64,000 nt of DNA, taken from the NCBI GenBank assembly GCA_016776905.1, contig JADHSM010000002.1, forward strand, positions 186,001 through 250,000. The letters are read 5' to 3'. Below are positions 26,443 through 34,568 of the stretch, piece after piece. Made by a program: the position numbers and the translations under genes. Source of the stretch: Planctomycetota bacterium. Lineage in GTDB: Bacteria; Planctomycetota; UBA8108; UBA1146. The notes beneath the pieces were generated by a model that was not told where the DNA came from, made no database searches, and worked only from the letters and a program-made list of their open reading frames with translations. How positions within the stretch are numbered: position 1 is the first letter of the stretch; each line of letters opens with the position of its first letter.

Positions 26443-27085
26443 TCTCAACGGATTTAAGCCTGTCGTTGTTTGCGGCGTACATCAGCGGGGTCCAGCCATC
26501 GGTGTCTCTCGCTTCGAGTTCCGCACCCTTGTCGAGAAGCAGCTGAACAATCTCAGGAGTGGAGGAGTACCCTGCGGCGATCATCAGCGGGGTCTCGCCG
26601 TCCTTGTCCTTGGCATTGACTTCCGCACCCTTCTCTAGGAGCAGCTGAACCTTCTCAGGATTGGAGTTCCTTGCGGCGAACATCAGCGGGGTCCTGCCAT
26701 CAGTGTGTCTCGCATTGACTTCCGCACCCTTTTCGAGAAGCAGCTGAACAATATCAGGAGTGGAGTACCATGCGGCGAACGTCAGCGGGGTCCAGCCATC
26801 GGTGTCTCTCGCTTCGAGTTCCGCACCCTTCTCTAGGAGCAGCTGAACAATCTCAGGAGTGGAGTTCTTTGCGGCGAGCATCAACGGGGTCCTGCCGTCC
26901 TTGTCCTTGACGTTGACATTTGCCCCTTCACTAATCAGCACCCGGATGTACTCTGCCGTTGATTGCTGGAACTCCTTATCCCACACCGACAGCAATTTCT
27001 CAGTGGCTTCGAATTTCTCCCGCTCTGACGGTCCACACCCAGAGGCAACGACCAACAAGCAAATCAATGCAACGCTGAATCTCAT
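26405..27085 (-). CDS. Ankyrin-repeat lipoprotein
   Basis: A 226-aa protein: signal peptide with lipobox VASGC (Cys17), a short helical linker, then five to six ankyrin units of the DGRTPLMLAAKNSTPEIVQL type. Several units are nearly identical at the DNA level, indicating recent internal duplication. Ankyrin stacks bind protein partners; a periplasmic or membrane-anchored location follows from the lipobox. It has a smaller paralogue directly downstream in numbering (27164) that shares leader and upstream sequence. Confidence 0.88.
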   Translation of the reverse strand: MRFSVALICLLVVASGCGPSEREKFEATEKLLSVWDKEFQQSTAEYIRVLISEGANVNVKDKDGRTPLMLAAKNSTPEIVQLLLEKGAELEARDTDGWTPLTFAAWYSTPDIVQLLLEKGAEVNARHTDGRTPLMFAARNSNPEKVQLLLEKGAEVNAKDKDGETPLMIAAGYSSTPEIVQLLLDKGAELEARDTDGWTPLMYAANNDRLKSVEIIQLLYDAGATE

Positions 27086-27163
27086 GGGACTCTCCTCCTC
27101 TGCAAAATGGTATCTTTACGCCTAGCAGAGTCGAATGCTGGACTGCTCATCCCCCCACCGTGG

Positions 27164-27532
27164 CTATTCTTTGGCACCTGCGTCGATGAGGAGTTGTTTG
27201 ATCTCAGGGGTCTTAGCAAAATATAGCGGGGTCCTACCAAAATTATTGCTTACGTTGACCTCCGCACCCTCCTGTATAAGCAACTCAACAATCTCACGGT
27301 ACGAGTACCTGGAGGCGATCATCACCGGAGTCCAGTTTTGGTTGCCTCTGTAATTGACGTCCGCACCTTTGCTGATTAGTAAACGAACATTATCCACCCC
27401 ACCACCATCGATCTCCTTCGCCAACGATCGAAACAGCTCATGCGAATTGCCTCTCGAATAAGTTTTCTTCTTAGACAATTCACACCCAGAGGCAACGACC
27501 ATCATGCAAATCAGTGCAACGCCAACTCTCAT
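27164..27532 (-). CDS. Ankyrin-repeat lipoprotein, short paralogue
   Basis: A 122-aa protein with the same signal start (VALICMMVVASGC versus VALICLLVVASGC) and two to three ankyrin units (GADVNYRGNQNWTPVMIAS, GAEVNVSNNFGRTPLYFA). The ATG-proximal 45 bases upstream are also similar between the two genes, so the promoter or leader was duplicated with the gene. The two encode a tandem pair differing mainly in repeat number. Confidence 0.85.
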   Translation of the reverse strand: MRVGVALICMMVVASGCELSKKKTYSRGNSHELFRSLAKEIDGGGVDNVRLLISKGADVNYRGNQNWTPVMIASRYSYREIVELLIQEGAEVNVSNNFGRTPLYFAKTPEIKQLLIDAGAKE

Positions 27533-27620
27533 AGAAATCTCCTCTTCTGCATCAGGGTAACTTTCCGCCTGACATCATGCTACCCCGGCAAACTCCTAGC
27601 CAGTGCCTCACAATGCTCCC

Positions 27621-28178
27621 ATGGCAAATTCTACATCGACACGACTCCAGAAAGTCCGAGATGCCATCGATGCATTGATGGACGGAGGAGCCGTGCAGTC
27701 CTACGAGATCAACGGCAGGCAACTCTCTCACTATTCGCTAGGCCAACTGATGGCCCTAGAGAAGAGACTCCTCGGAATCGAGTGGGGTAAGAATGGAGAC
27801 CCTCATGCCGTATGGGTGAAAGTCTCCCACCCCGGAGATGGCATCTTCGAAAAATCTTATGATCATCGATACAGGAAGATTCTATTCACGAACGCTGACG
27901 GAGATCTGCAAGTTCTCCACCTAGAGAGAGCACTGCTCACTCTCCCATCAGCGCACTCATCTGAAAACGCTTCTGTTTGTAGATCTCAATTTGACGGACG
28001 TACTTCAGTATTAATGATCTCCAGAGCGCGTTTCTCCAGCGACATTCAGAACGAGTTTGAGTGGAATCGCAAAAGTACTGAGGCGGCGGTCTCCATCATA
28101 GAGACCACCCACAACCCTGGCACGGATCACGTATTCCCCCGACAGATCTTCGCCCACTCTAAACTGAGCAGTCGCTGA
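27621..28178 (+). pseudogene. Phage head-tail joining (gpW-like) remnant
   Basis: The frame begins MANSTSTRLQKVRDAIDALM and continues to an ERLLGIEW-like point with the ESYEINGRQLSHYSLGQLMALEKRLL pattern of lambda gpW-type proteins (first 55 residues). Beyond that, 130 further residues match nothing and the last 168 bases run antisense to the end of the dsbD-like gene, so only the first part is likely real. Probably the stub of a lost prophage structural gene. Confidence 0.45.
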
Positions 28179-30971
28179 AAAACGAGTATCTAACGATTCG
28201 ACAGGCTGACTCATATAGTTGCTGGCAACACCGCCCGAATAATCCCAGGCCCCTTCCGGCATCAATACTCGAACTTCTTCTCCCCGCTCACTGATCTTCA
28301 GTCCCTCAATTTGGATACGGCTTTCGAAAGCAGGGGTGTCAGAAATTCCTGCTTCTAGGAAGGCGATGAAATCCTTGGAACTATTCGTGAAAGATTCTCT
28401 GCCCACTTCCAGATGATCTGTGCTGTCAAGAATGATGTAGGTGGGATTGGCGTAATAACCCGTAATGCTGATCTGTTGCTCCCGGTAGGAAGCCTCAATC
28501 TCACTGACGGCGTCATCGGTGTAGATCTCAAACAACTCGTATTGGCTGAGCAACTGCTCAACTTCGCGTTCACGGAAAATACCATTTTCCATGAGGCGAC
28601 AATTCTGTCAGGTGTGTCCTGTAAAATTCAGGAAGACAGGCTTCCGTTCTCTCACTCCAGAAGCCACCTCAGACTTCAATGTTTCCATCTCCGCTTCAAA
28701 ATCTAACGGATTGTTCCGGTCGAGATGCTTCCAAGGTAAAGATGATTTCGCATGAAGACTGGGGACGAGCAATTGAGCTTCAATATTTTCATTGAGTCTC
28801 CAACCGGTCATGGCGTAGAAGCAACAAGCCGCACCTAAGAAAGTGACGGCAATTAATGAGCCTCTTCCCACCGAAATTGATTTCACCGGAGAATCGTGCG
28901 GAAATTTCAACTTCCCGACGAGATTGAGCACCAGAGCGACCAGTGTCAGTCCCCATATTCCCATGATGACTTCACGATTGACCACTTCTCCAAACTGCCA
29001 ATAGGTGGCGACTGCACTGAAAAACTTCCATGCAGCGAGCAACTCGATGAATCCCAAAACTACTTTCACAGTAGAAAGCCAACCTCCTGACCGGGGCAAA
29101 CCGGTCATGACTTTGGGAAACAGTGCGAGCACCACGAAGGGGAGAGCGATCGTAGAACTGAAGGCCAGCATTCCTACGGCTGCAAAGCCTGGACCTCCAC
29201 CGGCTGCCAATGCAAGGAGAGCTGCGACGATCGGCCCTACACATGTAAATGTGGTGACCGCAAACACGAGCCCCATGACGAGAACGCTGGCTGCGCCCCC
29301 ACCTCCACCACCCCCTCCTACACGATTCCGTATAAAGGCGGGCAATTGGATATCGTAGTAGCCAAACAAACTGAAACCGAAGACAACAAACAGAACGCCA
29401 ATCGTTAAATTGACATACCCATTTGTGGCCATGAAGTTTGCGCCTTCTTCTCCCAGAATCGCTGAGAGAATAAATCCCAAAGAGGTGAATGAGACGACGA
29501 TGCCACCACCAAAGAGTGCCGCCAGTCCGAGTACGCGTGATCGGCTTTCATGGGCCTGCTTGGTGAAAACACTAATCGTGATAGGAATCATGGGGTACAC
29601 ACAGGGTGTCACCAAAGCCAATAAGGCGCCGCTGATCGCCAGCAGTACGATTCCCAACAATCCTTCCTCTTCTGCTTCTCCCTGAACATCTTTGCGAAAG
29701 GCAGGGATCCTCAGGTCTTCTAATAACTGACCTTCAATCGTGAGCTCTACGATCTCGCCAGAGGAGACCTCCGCTCTATCGAATCGGGCCGAGAGTTGTA
29801 AGTTTTCGCCTTTGTAGGAGACCTGATGAAGGTTTTTGGGTTCTCTTGTCTCACTCGACGTCCCAGTCGTGATTTCATTCGAAGCATTTCGAACGACTGG
29901 AAGATTCAACTCCAGCCGCTCTTGAGGTAGACACATCTGAACGTCACAGGACATCGATTCCACGATCAGAGGAATCGTCGTTTCGTCGGGTAGCTCTTCG
30001 CCCTCAAAAACCATGGTCAGTTGGAAGCGAGCTTCTTTCTCATGCTCAATACTGGTGGATTGAATCAGGGGATCAAAACGGTCGTGCGCAGGTGTCAATT
30101 CCTTGATGGCACTGAGAACAAAGTTGGATTCACCGGCCAAACTGAAACGAGTCGGAAATCCTGATTCCTCATCCATTTCCAATCCGTAGATGTGCCATCC
30201 CCGTTCAATCTCGGCGACCACTTCCACAGTGAAGGGCTCTCCAGGCTGGATCCCTGACAAACCTTTACTTTTCCACACCACCGGAGAATCGGGAGCCTGG
30301 GCTTCGATGTTCAGATTTACTGCGGAGTCAGAACCTTCCCCAGAACCCACCTCGACTGCCACCTCGATCACTCGGGTGACAGGATTCAAACACTGGGTGG
30401 CATCACAGGCTTGATAGGTGACCTCAAGAACCACCTTACGAGGTCCCAACTCAGCGTCGTCTGGTACGCCTAGAGGAAGCTTAAAGGTGATCTCTCCCTC
30501 GTGTTCCAGATAGACGCCTTCGTCTGCATCACGCTCATGAGGCTCAGGCTCAATCACATCATCGTACATCTCAAGGTCAGCCATTTCGGAAACGATGATC
30601 GCAGTGGGAATACCCAATTCACGATCCATATCGATCCCATAAATATGCCAACCCCGATCCATTTTTGCCTGAATCAGAATCTCTGCGCGAGCACCGGGGA
30701 GCACCGCTGCGACACCCTTGACCGTCAGTTGAACCGGGTCGGACTCACCAAATGGAGAATCCCCAAAACCGGATTCACCAAATTCAGATCCCCCCAGTCC
30801 CTCACTCTCCAATTGGTCCAGCAGCCCACCACCGGCCCCATCCTGAGCCGACAGTTCAGGAATCGGACTCAGTACAGCGAGTAAGACAATGCAGGAAGCC
30901 CAAGAGATGACTCGAGAGAAAGAAGGGAACCAAGATTTCAATGTAGGATCTCCATCAATATTGAACGCCAT
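28011..30971 (-). CDS. dsbD: Predicted Sec-containing DsbD-type thiol:disulfide interchange protein, UGA at codon 788
   Basis: If the UGA (28608-28610) is read as selenocysteine, one 986-aa frame results. Order: signal peptide (about 1-42); two DsbD-alpha/DsbC-corrector-like domains, each with a Cys pair (CDATQC and CDVQMC); a polytopic membrane domain with the transfer cysteines in TPCVYPM and TCVGP; and a thioredoxin-like domain that reads FTGHTUQNCRLMENGIF, where the usual CxxC becomes UxxC. The thioredoxin fold continues after the UGA (YELFEIYTDD, NPTYIILDSTD), followed by about 100 residues of beta-type sequence. Without read-through the protein would end exactly at its active site. DsbD proteins carry electrons from cytoplasmic thioredoxin to periplasmic thiol proteins. 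A fitting SECIS hairpin follows the UGA. It is 11 bases after a glutaredoxin gene. Confidence 0.85.
28571..28593 (-). promoter_or_regulatory. Predicted bacterial SECIS element of dsbD
   Basis: On the coding strand, CATGGAAAAT pairs with ATTTTCCGTG (10 bp including one G-U) around a GGT loop. The loop starts 24 nt after the UGA. Stem, distance and loop Gs meet the bacterial SECIS rule. The encoded residues here (LMENGIFRE) are also conserved in DsbD-type thioredoxin domains, so coding and structural constraints overlap. Confidence 0.8.
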
Positions 30972-30982
30972 GAGTTGACTGA

Positions 30983-31264
30983 TTAACGGTTAGATTCCGG
31001 CGGACCTGAAATTGCCTTGAGAACTTCTTTGTCTGGAAACTCTCCACCGCCGGGGGTGTAGGCACGAATCCACTGATCGCCGACGAGAAGAAAAGGAATA
31101 CCTTTTTTTCCCGTTTCCTGTTCGAGCCTCTCTGCAGCACCTTCCGTCTTGTCGATGTCGATCACTTCATACTGAATATCATGATTATCGAGAAAGCGAC
31201 GAGCGACCGTGCAATCAGGACACCAAGTAGCACTATAAAGCTGGATACGGACATTCTCGTTCAT
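30983..31264 (-). CDS. Glutaredoxin-like protein
   Basis: A 93-aa thioredoxin-fold protein with active site CPDC (in YSATWCPDCTVARRFL) and the cis-Pro in GIPFLLVGDQWIRAYTPGG. This is close to the mycoredoxin/NrdH-like group of glutaredoxins. The start at 31264 follows GAGG. It precedes dsbD on the same strand, so co-expression is likely. A role in passing electrons to or from the thiol system around DsbD is inferred. Confidence 0.85.
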   Translation of the reverse strand: MNENVRIQLYSATWCPDCTVARRFLDNHDIQYEVIDIDKTEGAAERLEQETGKKGIPFLLVGDQWIRAYTPGGGEFPDKEVLKAISGPPESNR

Positions 31265-31582
31265 AAGACCTCTTTTCAGGATCATCAGGCACGGGGTCTT
31301 CCAAGCCGGGCAATTCGGGAAGAACAGACCGTGGAAATGTTAGCACATTGGCCCAGATAGGGCGACAGCCCCTGATTGGCAACGATTGGGATTTGACAGC
31401 CCCTCATGAGCTCACGACGATATGCCCATCCCATTACCCGGCCATCTCGGCCAAATAGTCCGGTGGAGCGACTTGGATGAGGGTACTCTCTCAAGATATC
31501 CTGACGCTGTAAGGGACAACCCAGTTCCCCAAACTAGGATTTTTACAGGGTTCAGTCCCCTGATTTTCAAAAGGAGGCCTCT
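31265..31582. other. Divergent intergenic region
   Basis: About 318 bases between the glutaredoxin/dsbD operon (minus) and kdsA (plus). No gene, RNA motif or repeat is evident; it should hold the promoters of both operons. The strong ribosome site AAAGGAGG of kdsA lies at its end. Confidence 0.4.
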
Positions 31583-32422
31583 GTGGCCAAGATGCGCGAG
31601 TGTTTCAAAATTGGTGATATAGAGACTCCTGCTCCTCTCTGGATCATTGGTCCCGATGTCATCGAAGACGAAGGCTTTGCTCTCGAAGTCGCTCATGTGA
31701 TCTCCGAATGTGCTCAACGACGCAATATTCCAGTCGTCTTCAAAGCCAGTTATGAAAAAGCCAATCGTTCCAGTACTGCGGCGTTCCGTGGTCCCGGTCT
31801 GAAAGCGGGTCTCCCCATACTGGCACGAATCCGAGAAGAAACAGGATTACCCATCACGACAGATGTTCATGATGCTGAACAAGCAAAACTGGCGGGCGAG
31901 GTTGTTGACGTATTACAACTTCCTGCATTTCTATGTCGACAAAACTCTCTTCTCGAAGCCGCAGCTGCAACGGGCAAAGTGGTCAACTTGAAGAAAGGGC
32001 AATTCCTGTCTCCATGGGATATTGCCAGCAGAGTTGGAGTCCTTGAGTCCGCAGGCGCAGTCGATATTTGGATAACTGAACGTGGTTCTTCATTTGGATA
32101 CCAAAGATTAATCAATGACTTTCGCTCGGTACCTGTGACACAAGAAACTGGAGCAGCATTCATTTTCGATGCGACACATAGCGTCCAAACTCCTGGAGGC
32201 CCCGAGGGTGTTTCCGGAGGTGAAAGACACTTCATTCCAGTTCTTGCACGAGCCGCAGCTGCAGCGGGCGCAGATGGCTTCTTCTTTGAAGTACACCCTG
32301 ATCCTGAAAATGCATTGTGCGATGGGCCCAATGCACTGCCACTCGATCAATTAGATGCTCTTCTCAATCAACTCGAGCCTCTCGCGAAGACCGTGAGGAC
32401 CATTCCGCCGTTAGATCTCTAA
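31583..32422 (+). CDS. kdsA: 3-deoxy-8-phosphooctulonate (Kdo-8-P) synthase
   Basis: Condenses phosphoenolpyruvate with arabinose 5-phosphate to make Kdo-8-P for the LPS inner core. It shows FKASYEKANRSS, DVHD, QLPAFLCRQ, NLKKGQFLSPWD, TERGSSFGY, FDATHSVQ, PGG and FFEVHPDP. The start is a GTG at 31583, 5 bases after AAAGGAGG. The 279-aa length is normal. Together with the Kdo-kinase-like protein at 59 kb it implies an LPS-type outer leaflet. Confidence 0.93.
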   Translation: MAKMRECFKIGDIETPAPLWIIGPDVIEDEGFALEVAHVISECAQRRNIPVVFKASYEKANRSSTAAFRGPGLKAGLPILARIREETGLPITTDVHDAEQAKLAGEVVDVLQLPAFLCRQNSLLEAAAATGKVVNLKKGQFLSPWDIASRVGVLESAGAVDIWITERGSSFGYQRLINDFRSVPVTQETGAAFIFDATHSVQTPGGPEGVSGGERHFIPVLARAAAAAGADGFFFEVHPDPENALCDGPNALPLDQLDALLNQLEPLAKTVRTIPPLDL

Positions 32423-32425
32423 ACC

Positions 32426-33196
32426 TTGCCTGCTCGTCCCAGCTCCGAGTGGAAGATCAGGGTTGTGATCCCTGCTCTCAATGAAGAAGCCGCAATCGGG
32501 CAAGTCATCGACCAACTTCCAAAAGAATGGGTCGATTCAATACACGTCGGAGATAATGGATCGACTGACAGGACCGCGGAAGTGGCGCAATCACTCGGAG
32601 CAAAAGTGATTCACGCTCCAAAAAGAGGTTATGGATCTGCGTGCTTGGCTGCTTTAGACGATGTCCTGCAAACATGTGGCCCAACAAATAAAGAGATCAT
32701 CGTTTTCATCGATGGTGATGCTTCCGATGATCCCTGCCAACTTCCACGCCTCGTCATGCCGCTCATCAACGATGAAGCCGATATCGTTTTAGCAAATAGG
32801 GCACACTCCGAAATTGACCCGGGATCCCTGACTCTCCAACAGCGATTCGGCAATGCCTTAGCGACCACCCTGATTTACTGGATTCACGGGGTTCAATATA
32901 AAGACCTAGGTCCATTCAGAGCCTGTACACTCGACATTTTTCAAAGTTTGGAAATGCAAGATCCCGATTTTGGCTGGACTGTCGAAATGCAACTCAAGAG
33001 TGCTCGACGTGGCCTAAGACACCTCGAGATAGATTTACCGTACAGAAAGCGTATCGGTCGATCCAAAATCTCGGGAACTATCACCGGTTCTATAAAAGCT
33101 GGACTCAAAATCCTCCGCTTAATCATGCGAGATCTACTGACAGGCTCTCGCAATGGGAGGATTCAAAGGGCACACTTGAAAAGTGGTCGCTCGTAG
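32426..33196 (+). CDS. Family 2 glycosyltransferase, dolichyl-phosphate-mannose synthase-like
   Basis: A 256-aa GT-A enzyme: VVIPALNEEAAIGQVI, DNGSTDRT, GYGSACLAALD and the metal-binding FIDGDASDD. The later LGPFRACT and SRRGLRHLEIDLPYRKR regions are typical of this group. No transmembrane helix is obvious. The start codon is uncertain: a TTG at 32426 is the only in-frame candidate before the first strand. It is 3 bases after kdsA, so a role in cell-envelope glycan assembly is inferred. Confidence 0.85.
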   Translation: MPARPSSEWKIRVVIPALNEEAAIGQVIDQLPKEWVDSIHVGDNGSTDRTAEVAQSLGAKVIHAPKRGYGSACLAALDDVLQTCGPTNKEIIVFIDGDASDDPCQLPRLVMPLINDEADIVLANRAHSEIDPGSLTLQQRFGNALATTLIYWIHGVQYKDLGPFRACTLDIFQSLEMQDPDFGWTVEMQLKSARRGLRHLEIDLPYRKRIGRSKISGTITGSIKAGLKILRLIMRDLLTGSRNGRIQRAHLKSGRS

Positions 33197-33233
33197 ACTG
33201 AGTGGAGTCTTGCACCTGAAAGGCGAGGAATCC

Positions 33234-33557
33234 GTGGATGGTATTTCCTGTGATCGCTGTAGCAAAAGCCTACTCATCGATGAAGAAGTACGATACCAAG
33301 TGAAAGTCGTTGTTCAGGCTGCGTATGACCCCATGGAAATCTCCACTACAGACTTAGAGAAAACCAGCCCTGACAGTTGGAAATCACTCCTGAAAAAACT
33401 GGAAAATCTCTCTGCCGAAGAAGCTCAAGACCAGGTTTACAGAGAAATAAATTTTGACCTGTGTCCACCCTGCCAAAAAATCTATCTGACCAAGCCCATT
33501 CCAGATACAGACGTATTTGGGTCATCTAATTCGAGCGGCTCAGGAATGTCGACCTGA
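33234..33557 (+). CDS. Small Cys-pair protein of unknown function
   Basis: A 107-aa protein with two Cys pairs, CDRC near residue 6 and CPPC near residue 82, that could form one zinc site. The middle is a helical region (LKKLENLSAEEAQDQVYREI). The GTG at 33234 is chosen because GCGAGG precedes it; a start 51 bases upstream is possible. The 3' end runs 76 bases into the convergent asparaginase gene. I do not recognise a function. Confidence 0.6.
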   Translation: MDGISCDRCSKSLLIDEEVRYQVKVVVQAAYDPMEISTTDLEKTSPDSWKSLLKKLENLSAEEAQDQVYREINFDLCPPCQKIYLTKPIPDTDVFGSSNSSGSGMST

Positions 33558-34549
33558 ATTTGGCCGACGATTCTTCCTGAGACATTGGTCACCACAGGAT
33601 TATTCTCACCAACCCAACGCTCATATGTATTTTGATCGATCCAGTGAAGTCGCTGCAACAATTCGGGAACAGCATGTATCAAACCTCTATCTGAGCCATC
33701 AAGACACTTGAGGACGAGAGATCCTTTTTTTCCCCAAATCACCATGACCCCTTCTGCGCCTTCTTTTGCAAGAAAATTTCCAGCGAGATAAGGTCTCCAC
33801 AACAAGGGCCAACGGCCTTCCCCGCTGAAAGCTTTCGGATGCGATGCGATCGCATCGTGAATCTGATTCACTCGGTCGGTGAGTCCACTGCGATCAAGAA
33901 ACTCAGTTTGATGCAATCTTTGAAATGCTCGTGCGATCGATATCAATTTCATGTGATAAGTGGGTGCCCCACAACCGTCGACGGATGCGCTGCCTTCTTC
34001 GATCTTTTCACTCGTGAAGAGCTCGAAAATCGCCCTGATGTTTCGTTGTAATGGATGGTCAGCATCAAGATAACTCTCTTTGCTCTGCTGCTGACAGATG
34101 GTCGCAAGGAGCATTCCGCTATGTTTTCCTGAGCAATTATTACATGTGGAATCCAACAACTCCTTGTTGGCGATGCACATTTGCCGAGCACTTCTTGAAA
34201 AGGGCGGGTGGATTCCACACTGCAGATCTTTCTCTGAGAGCCCCCCACGCTGGAGCAACCCTCTGACCAATTCTCTGTGGACAGGCTGTCCAGCATGACT
34301 CGCACAGATCACAGCAAGTTCTCTGGGGGTGATGGAGAAGCTCTCTAGGATCCCCGCTCGGAGCATTGCCAAAGCCTGAAACGGCTTCCCGACTGATCTG
34401 AGATGAGTCCCCTCATCTATCGGGCCATATTGCAAAACCTTACCCGAGGCATGATAAGCCACCGCAACGGCTTCATGGAAAGACTCTAGACGGGTCCCGC
34501 GGAACACATCGGTGCGAATAGACCCATGGTTTCCCAAATGACTCGACAT
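33482..34549 (-). CDS. Asparaginase, type II (PF06089-like)
   Basis: A 355-aa protein of the bacterial asparaginase II family, unrelated to the L-asparaginases used in E. coli. It has HLRSVGKPFQALA, ICASHAGQPVHRELV, NNCSGKHSGML, VDGCGAPTYHM, GEGRWPLLWR and the EGVMVIWGKKGSLVLK region. The ATG at 34549 follows GGAGGAA. It is 20 bases after the HEAT-repeat protein gene. It probably hydrolyses asparagine, or a related amide, in the cytoplasm; the exact substrate is uncertain. Confidence 0.85.
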   Translation of the reverse strand: MSSHLGNHGSIRTDVFRGTRLESFHEAVAVAYHASGKVLQYGPIDEGTHLRSVGKPFQALAMLRAGILESFSITPRELAVICASHAGQPVHRELVRGLLQRGGLSEKDLQCGIHPPFSRSARQMCIANKELLDSTCNNCSGKHSGMLLATICQQQSKESYLDADHPLQRNIRAIFELFTSEKIEEGSASVDGCGAPTYHMKLISIARAFQRLHQTEFLDRSGLTDRVNQIHDAIASHPKAFSGEGRWPLLWRPYLAGNFLAKEGAEGVMVIWGKKGSLVLKCLDGSDRGLIHAVPELLQRLHWIDQNTYERWVGENNPVVTNVSGRIVGQIQVDIPEPLELDDPNTSVSGMGLVR

Positions 34550-34568
34550 AGATTCCTCCGGTCAATAC

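Noticed and set aside
31286-31717. Minus-strand frames in the glutaredoxin-kdsA intergenic region
   Set aside because: They overlap kdsA antisense, have no ribosome sites and no recognisable motifs.
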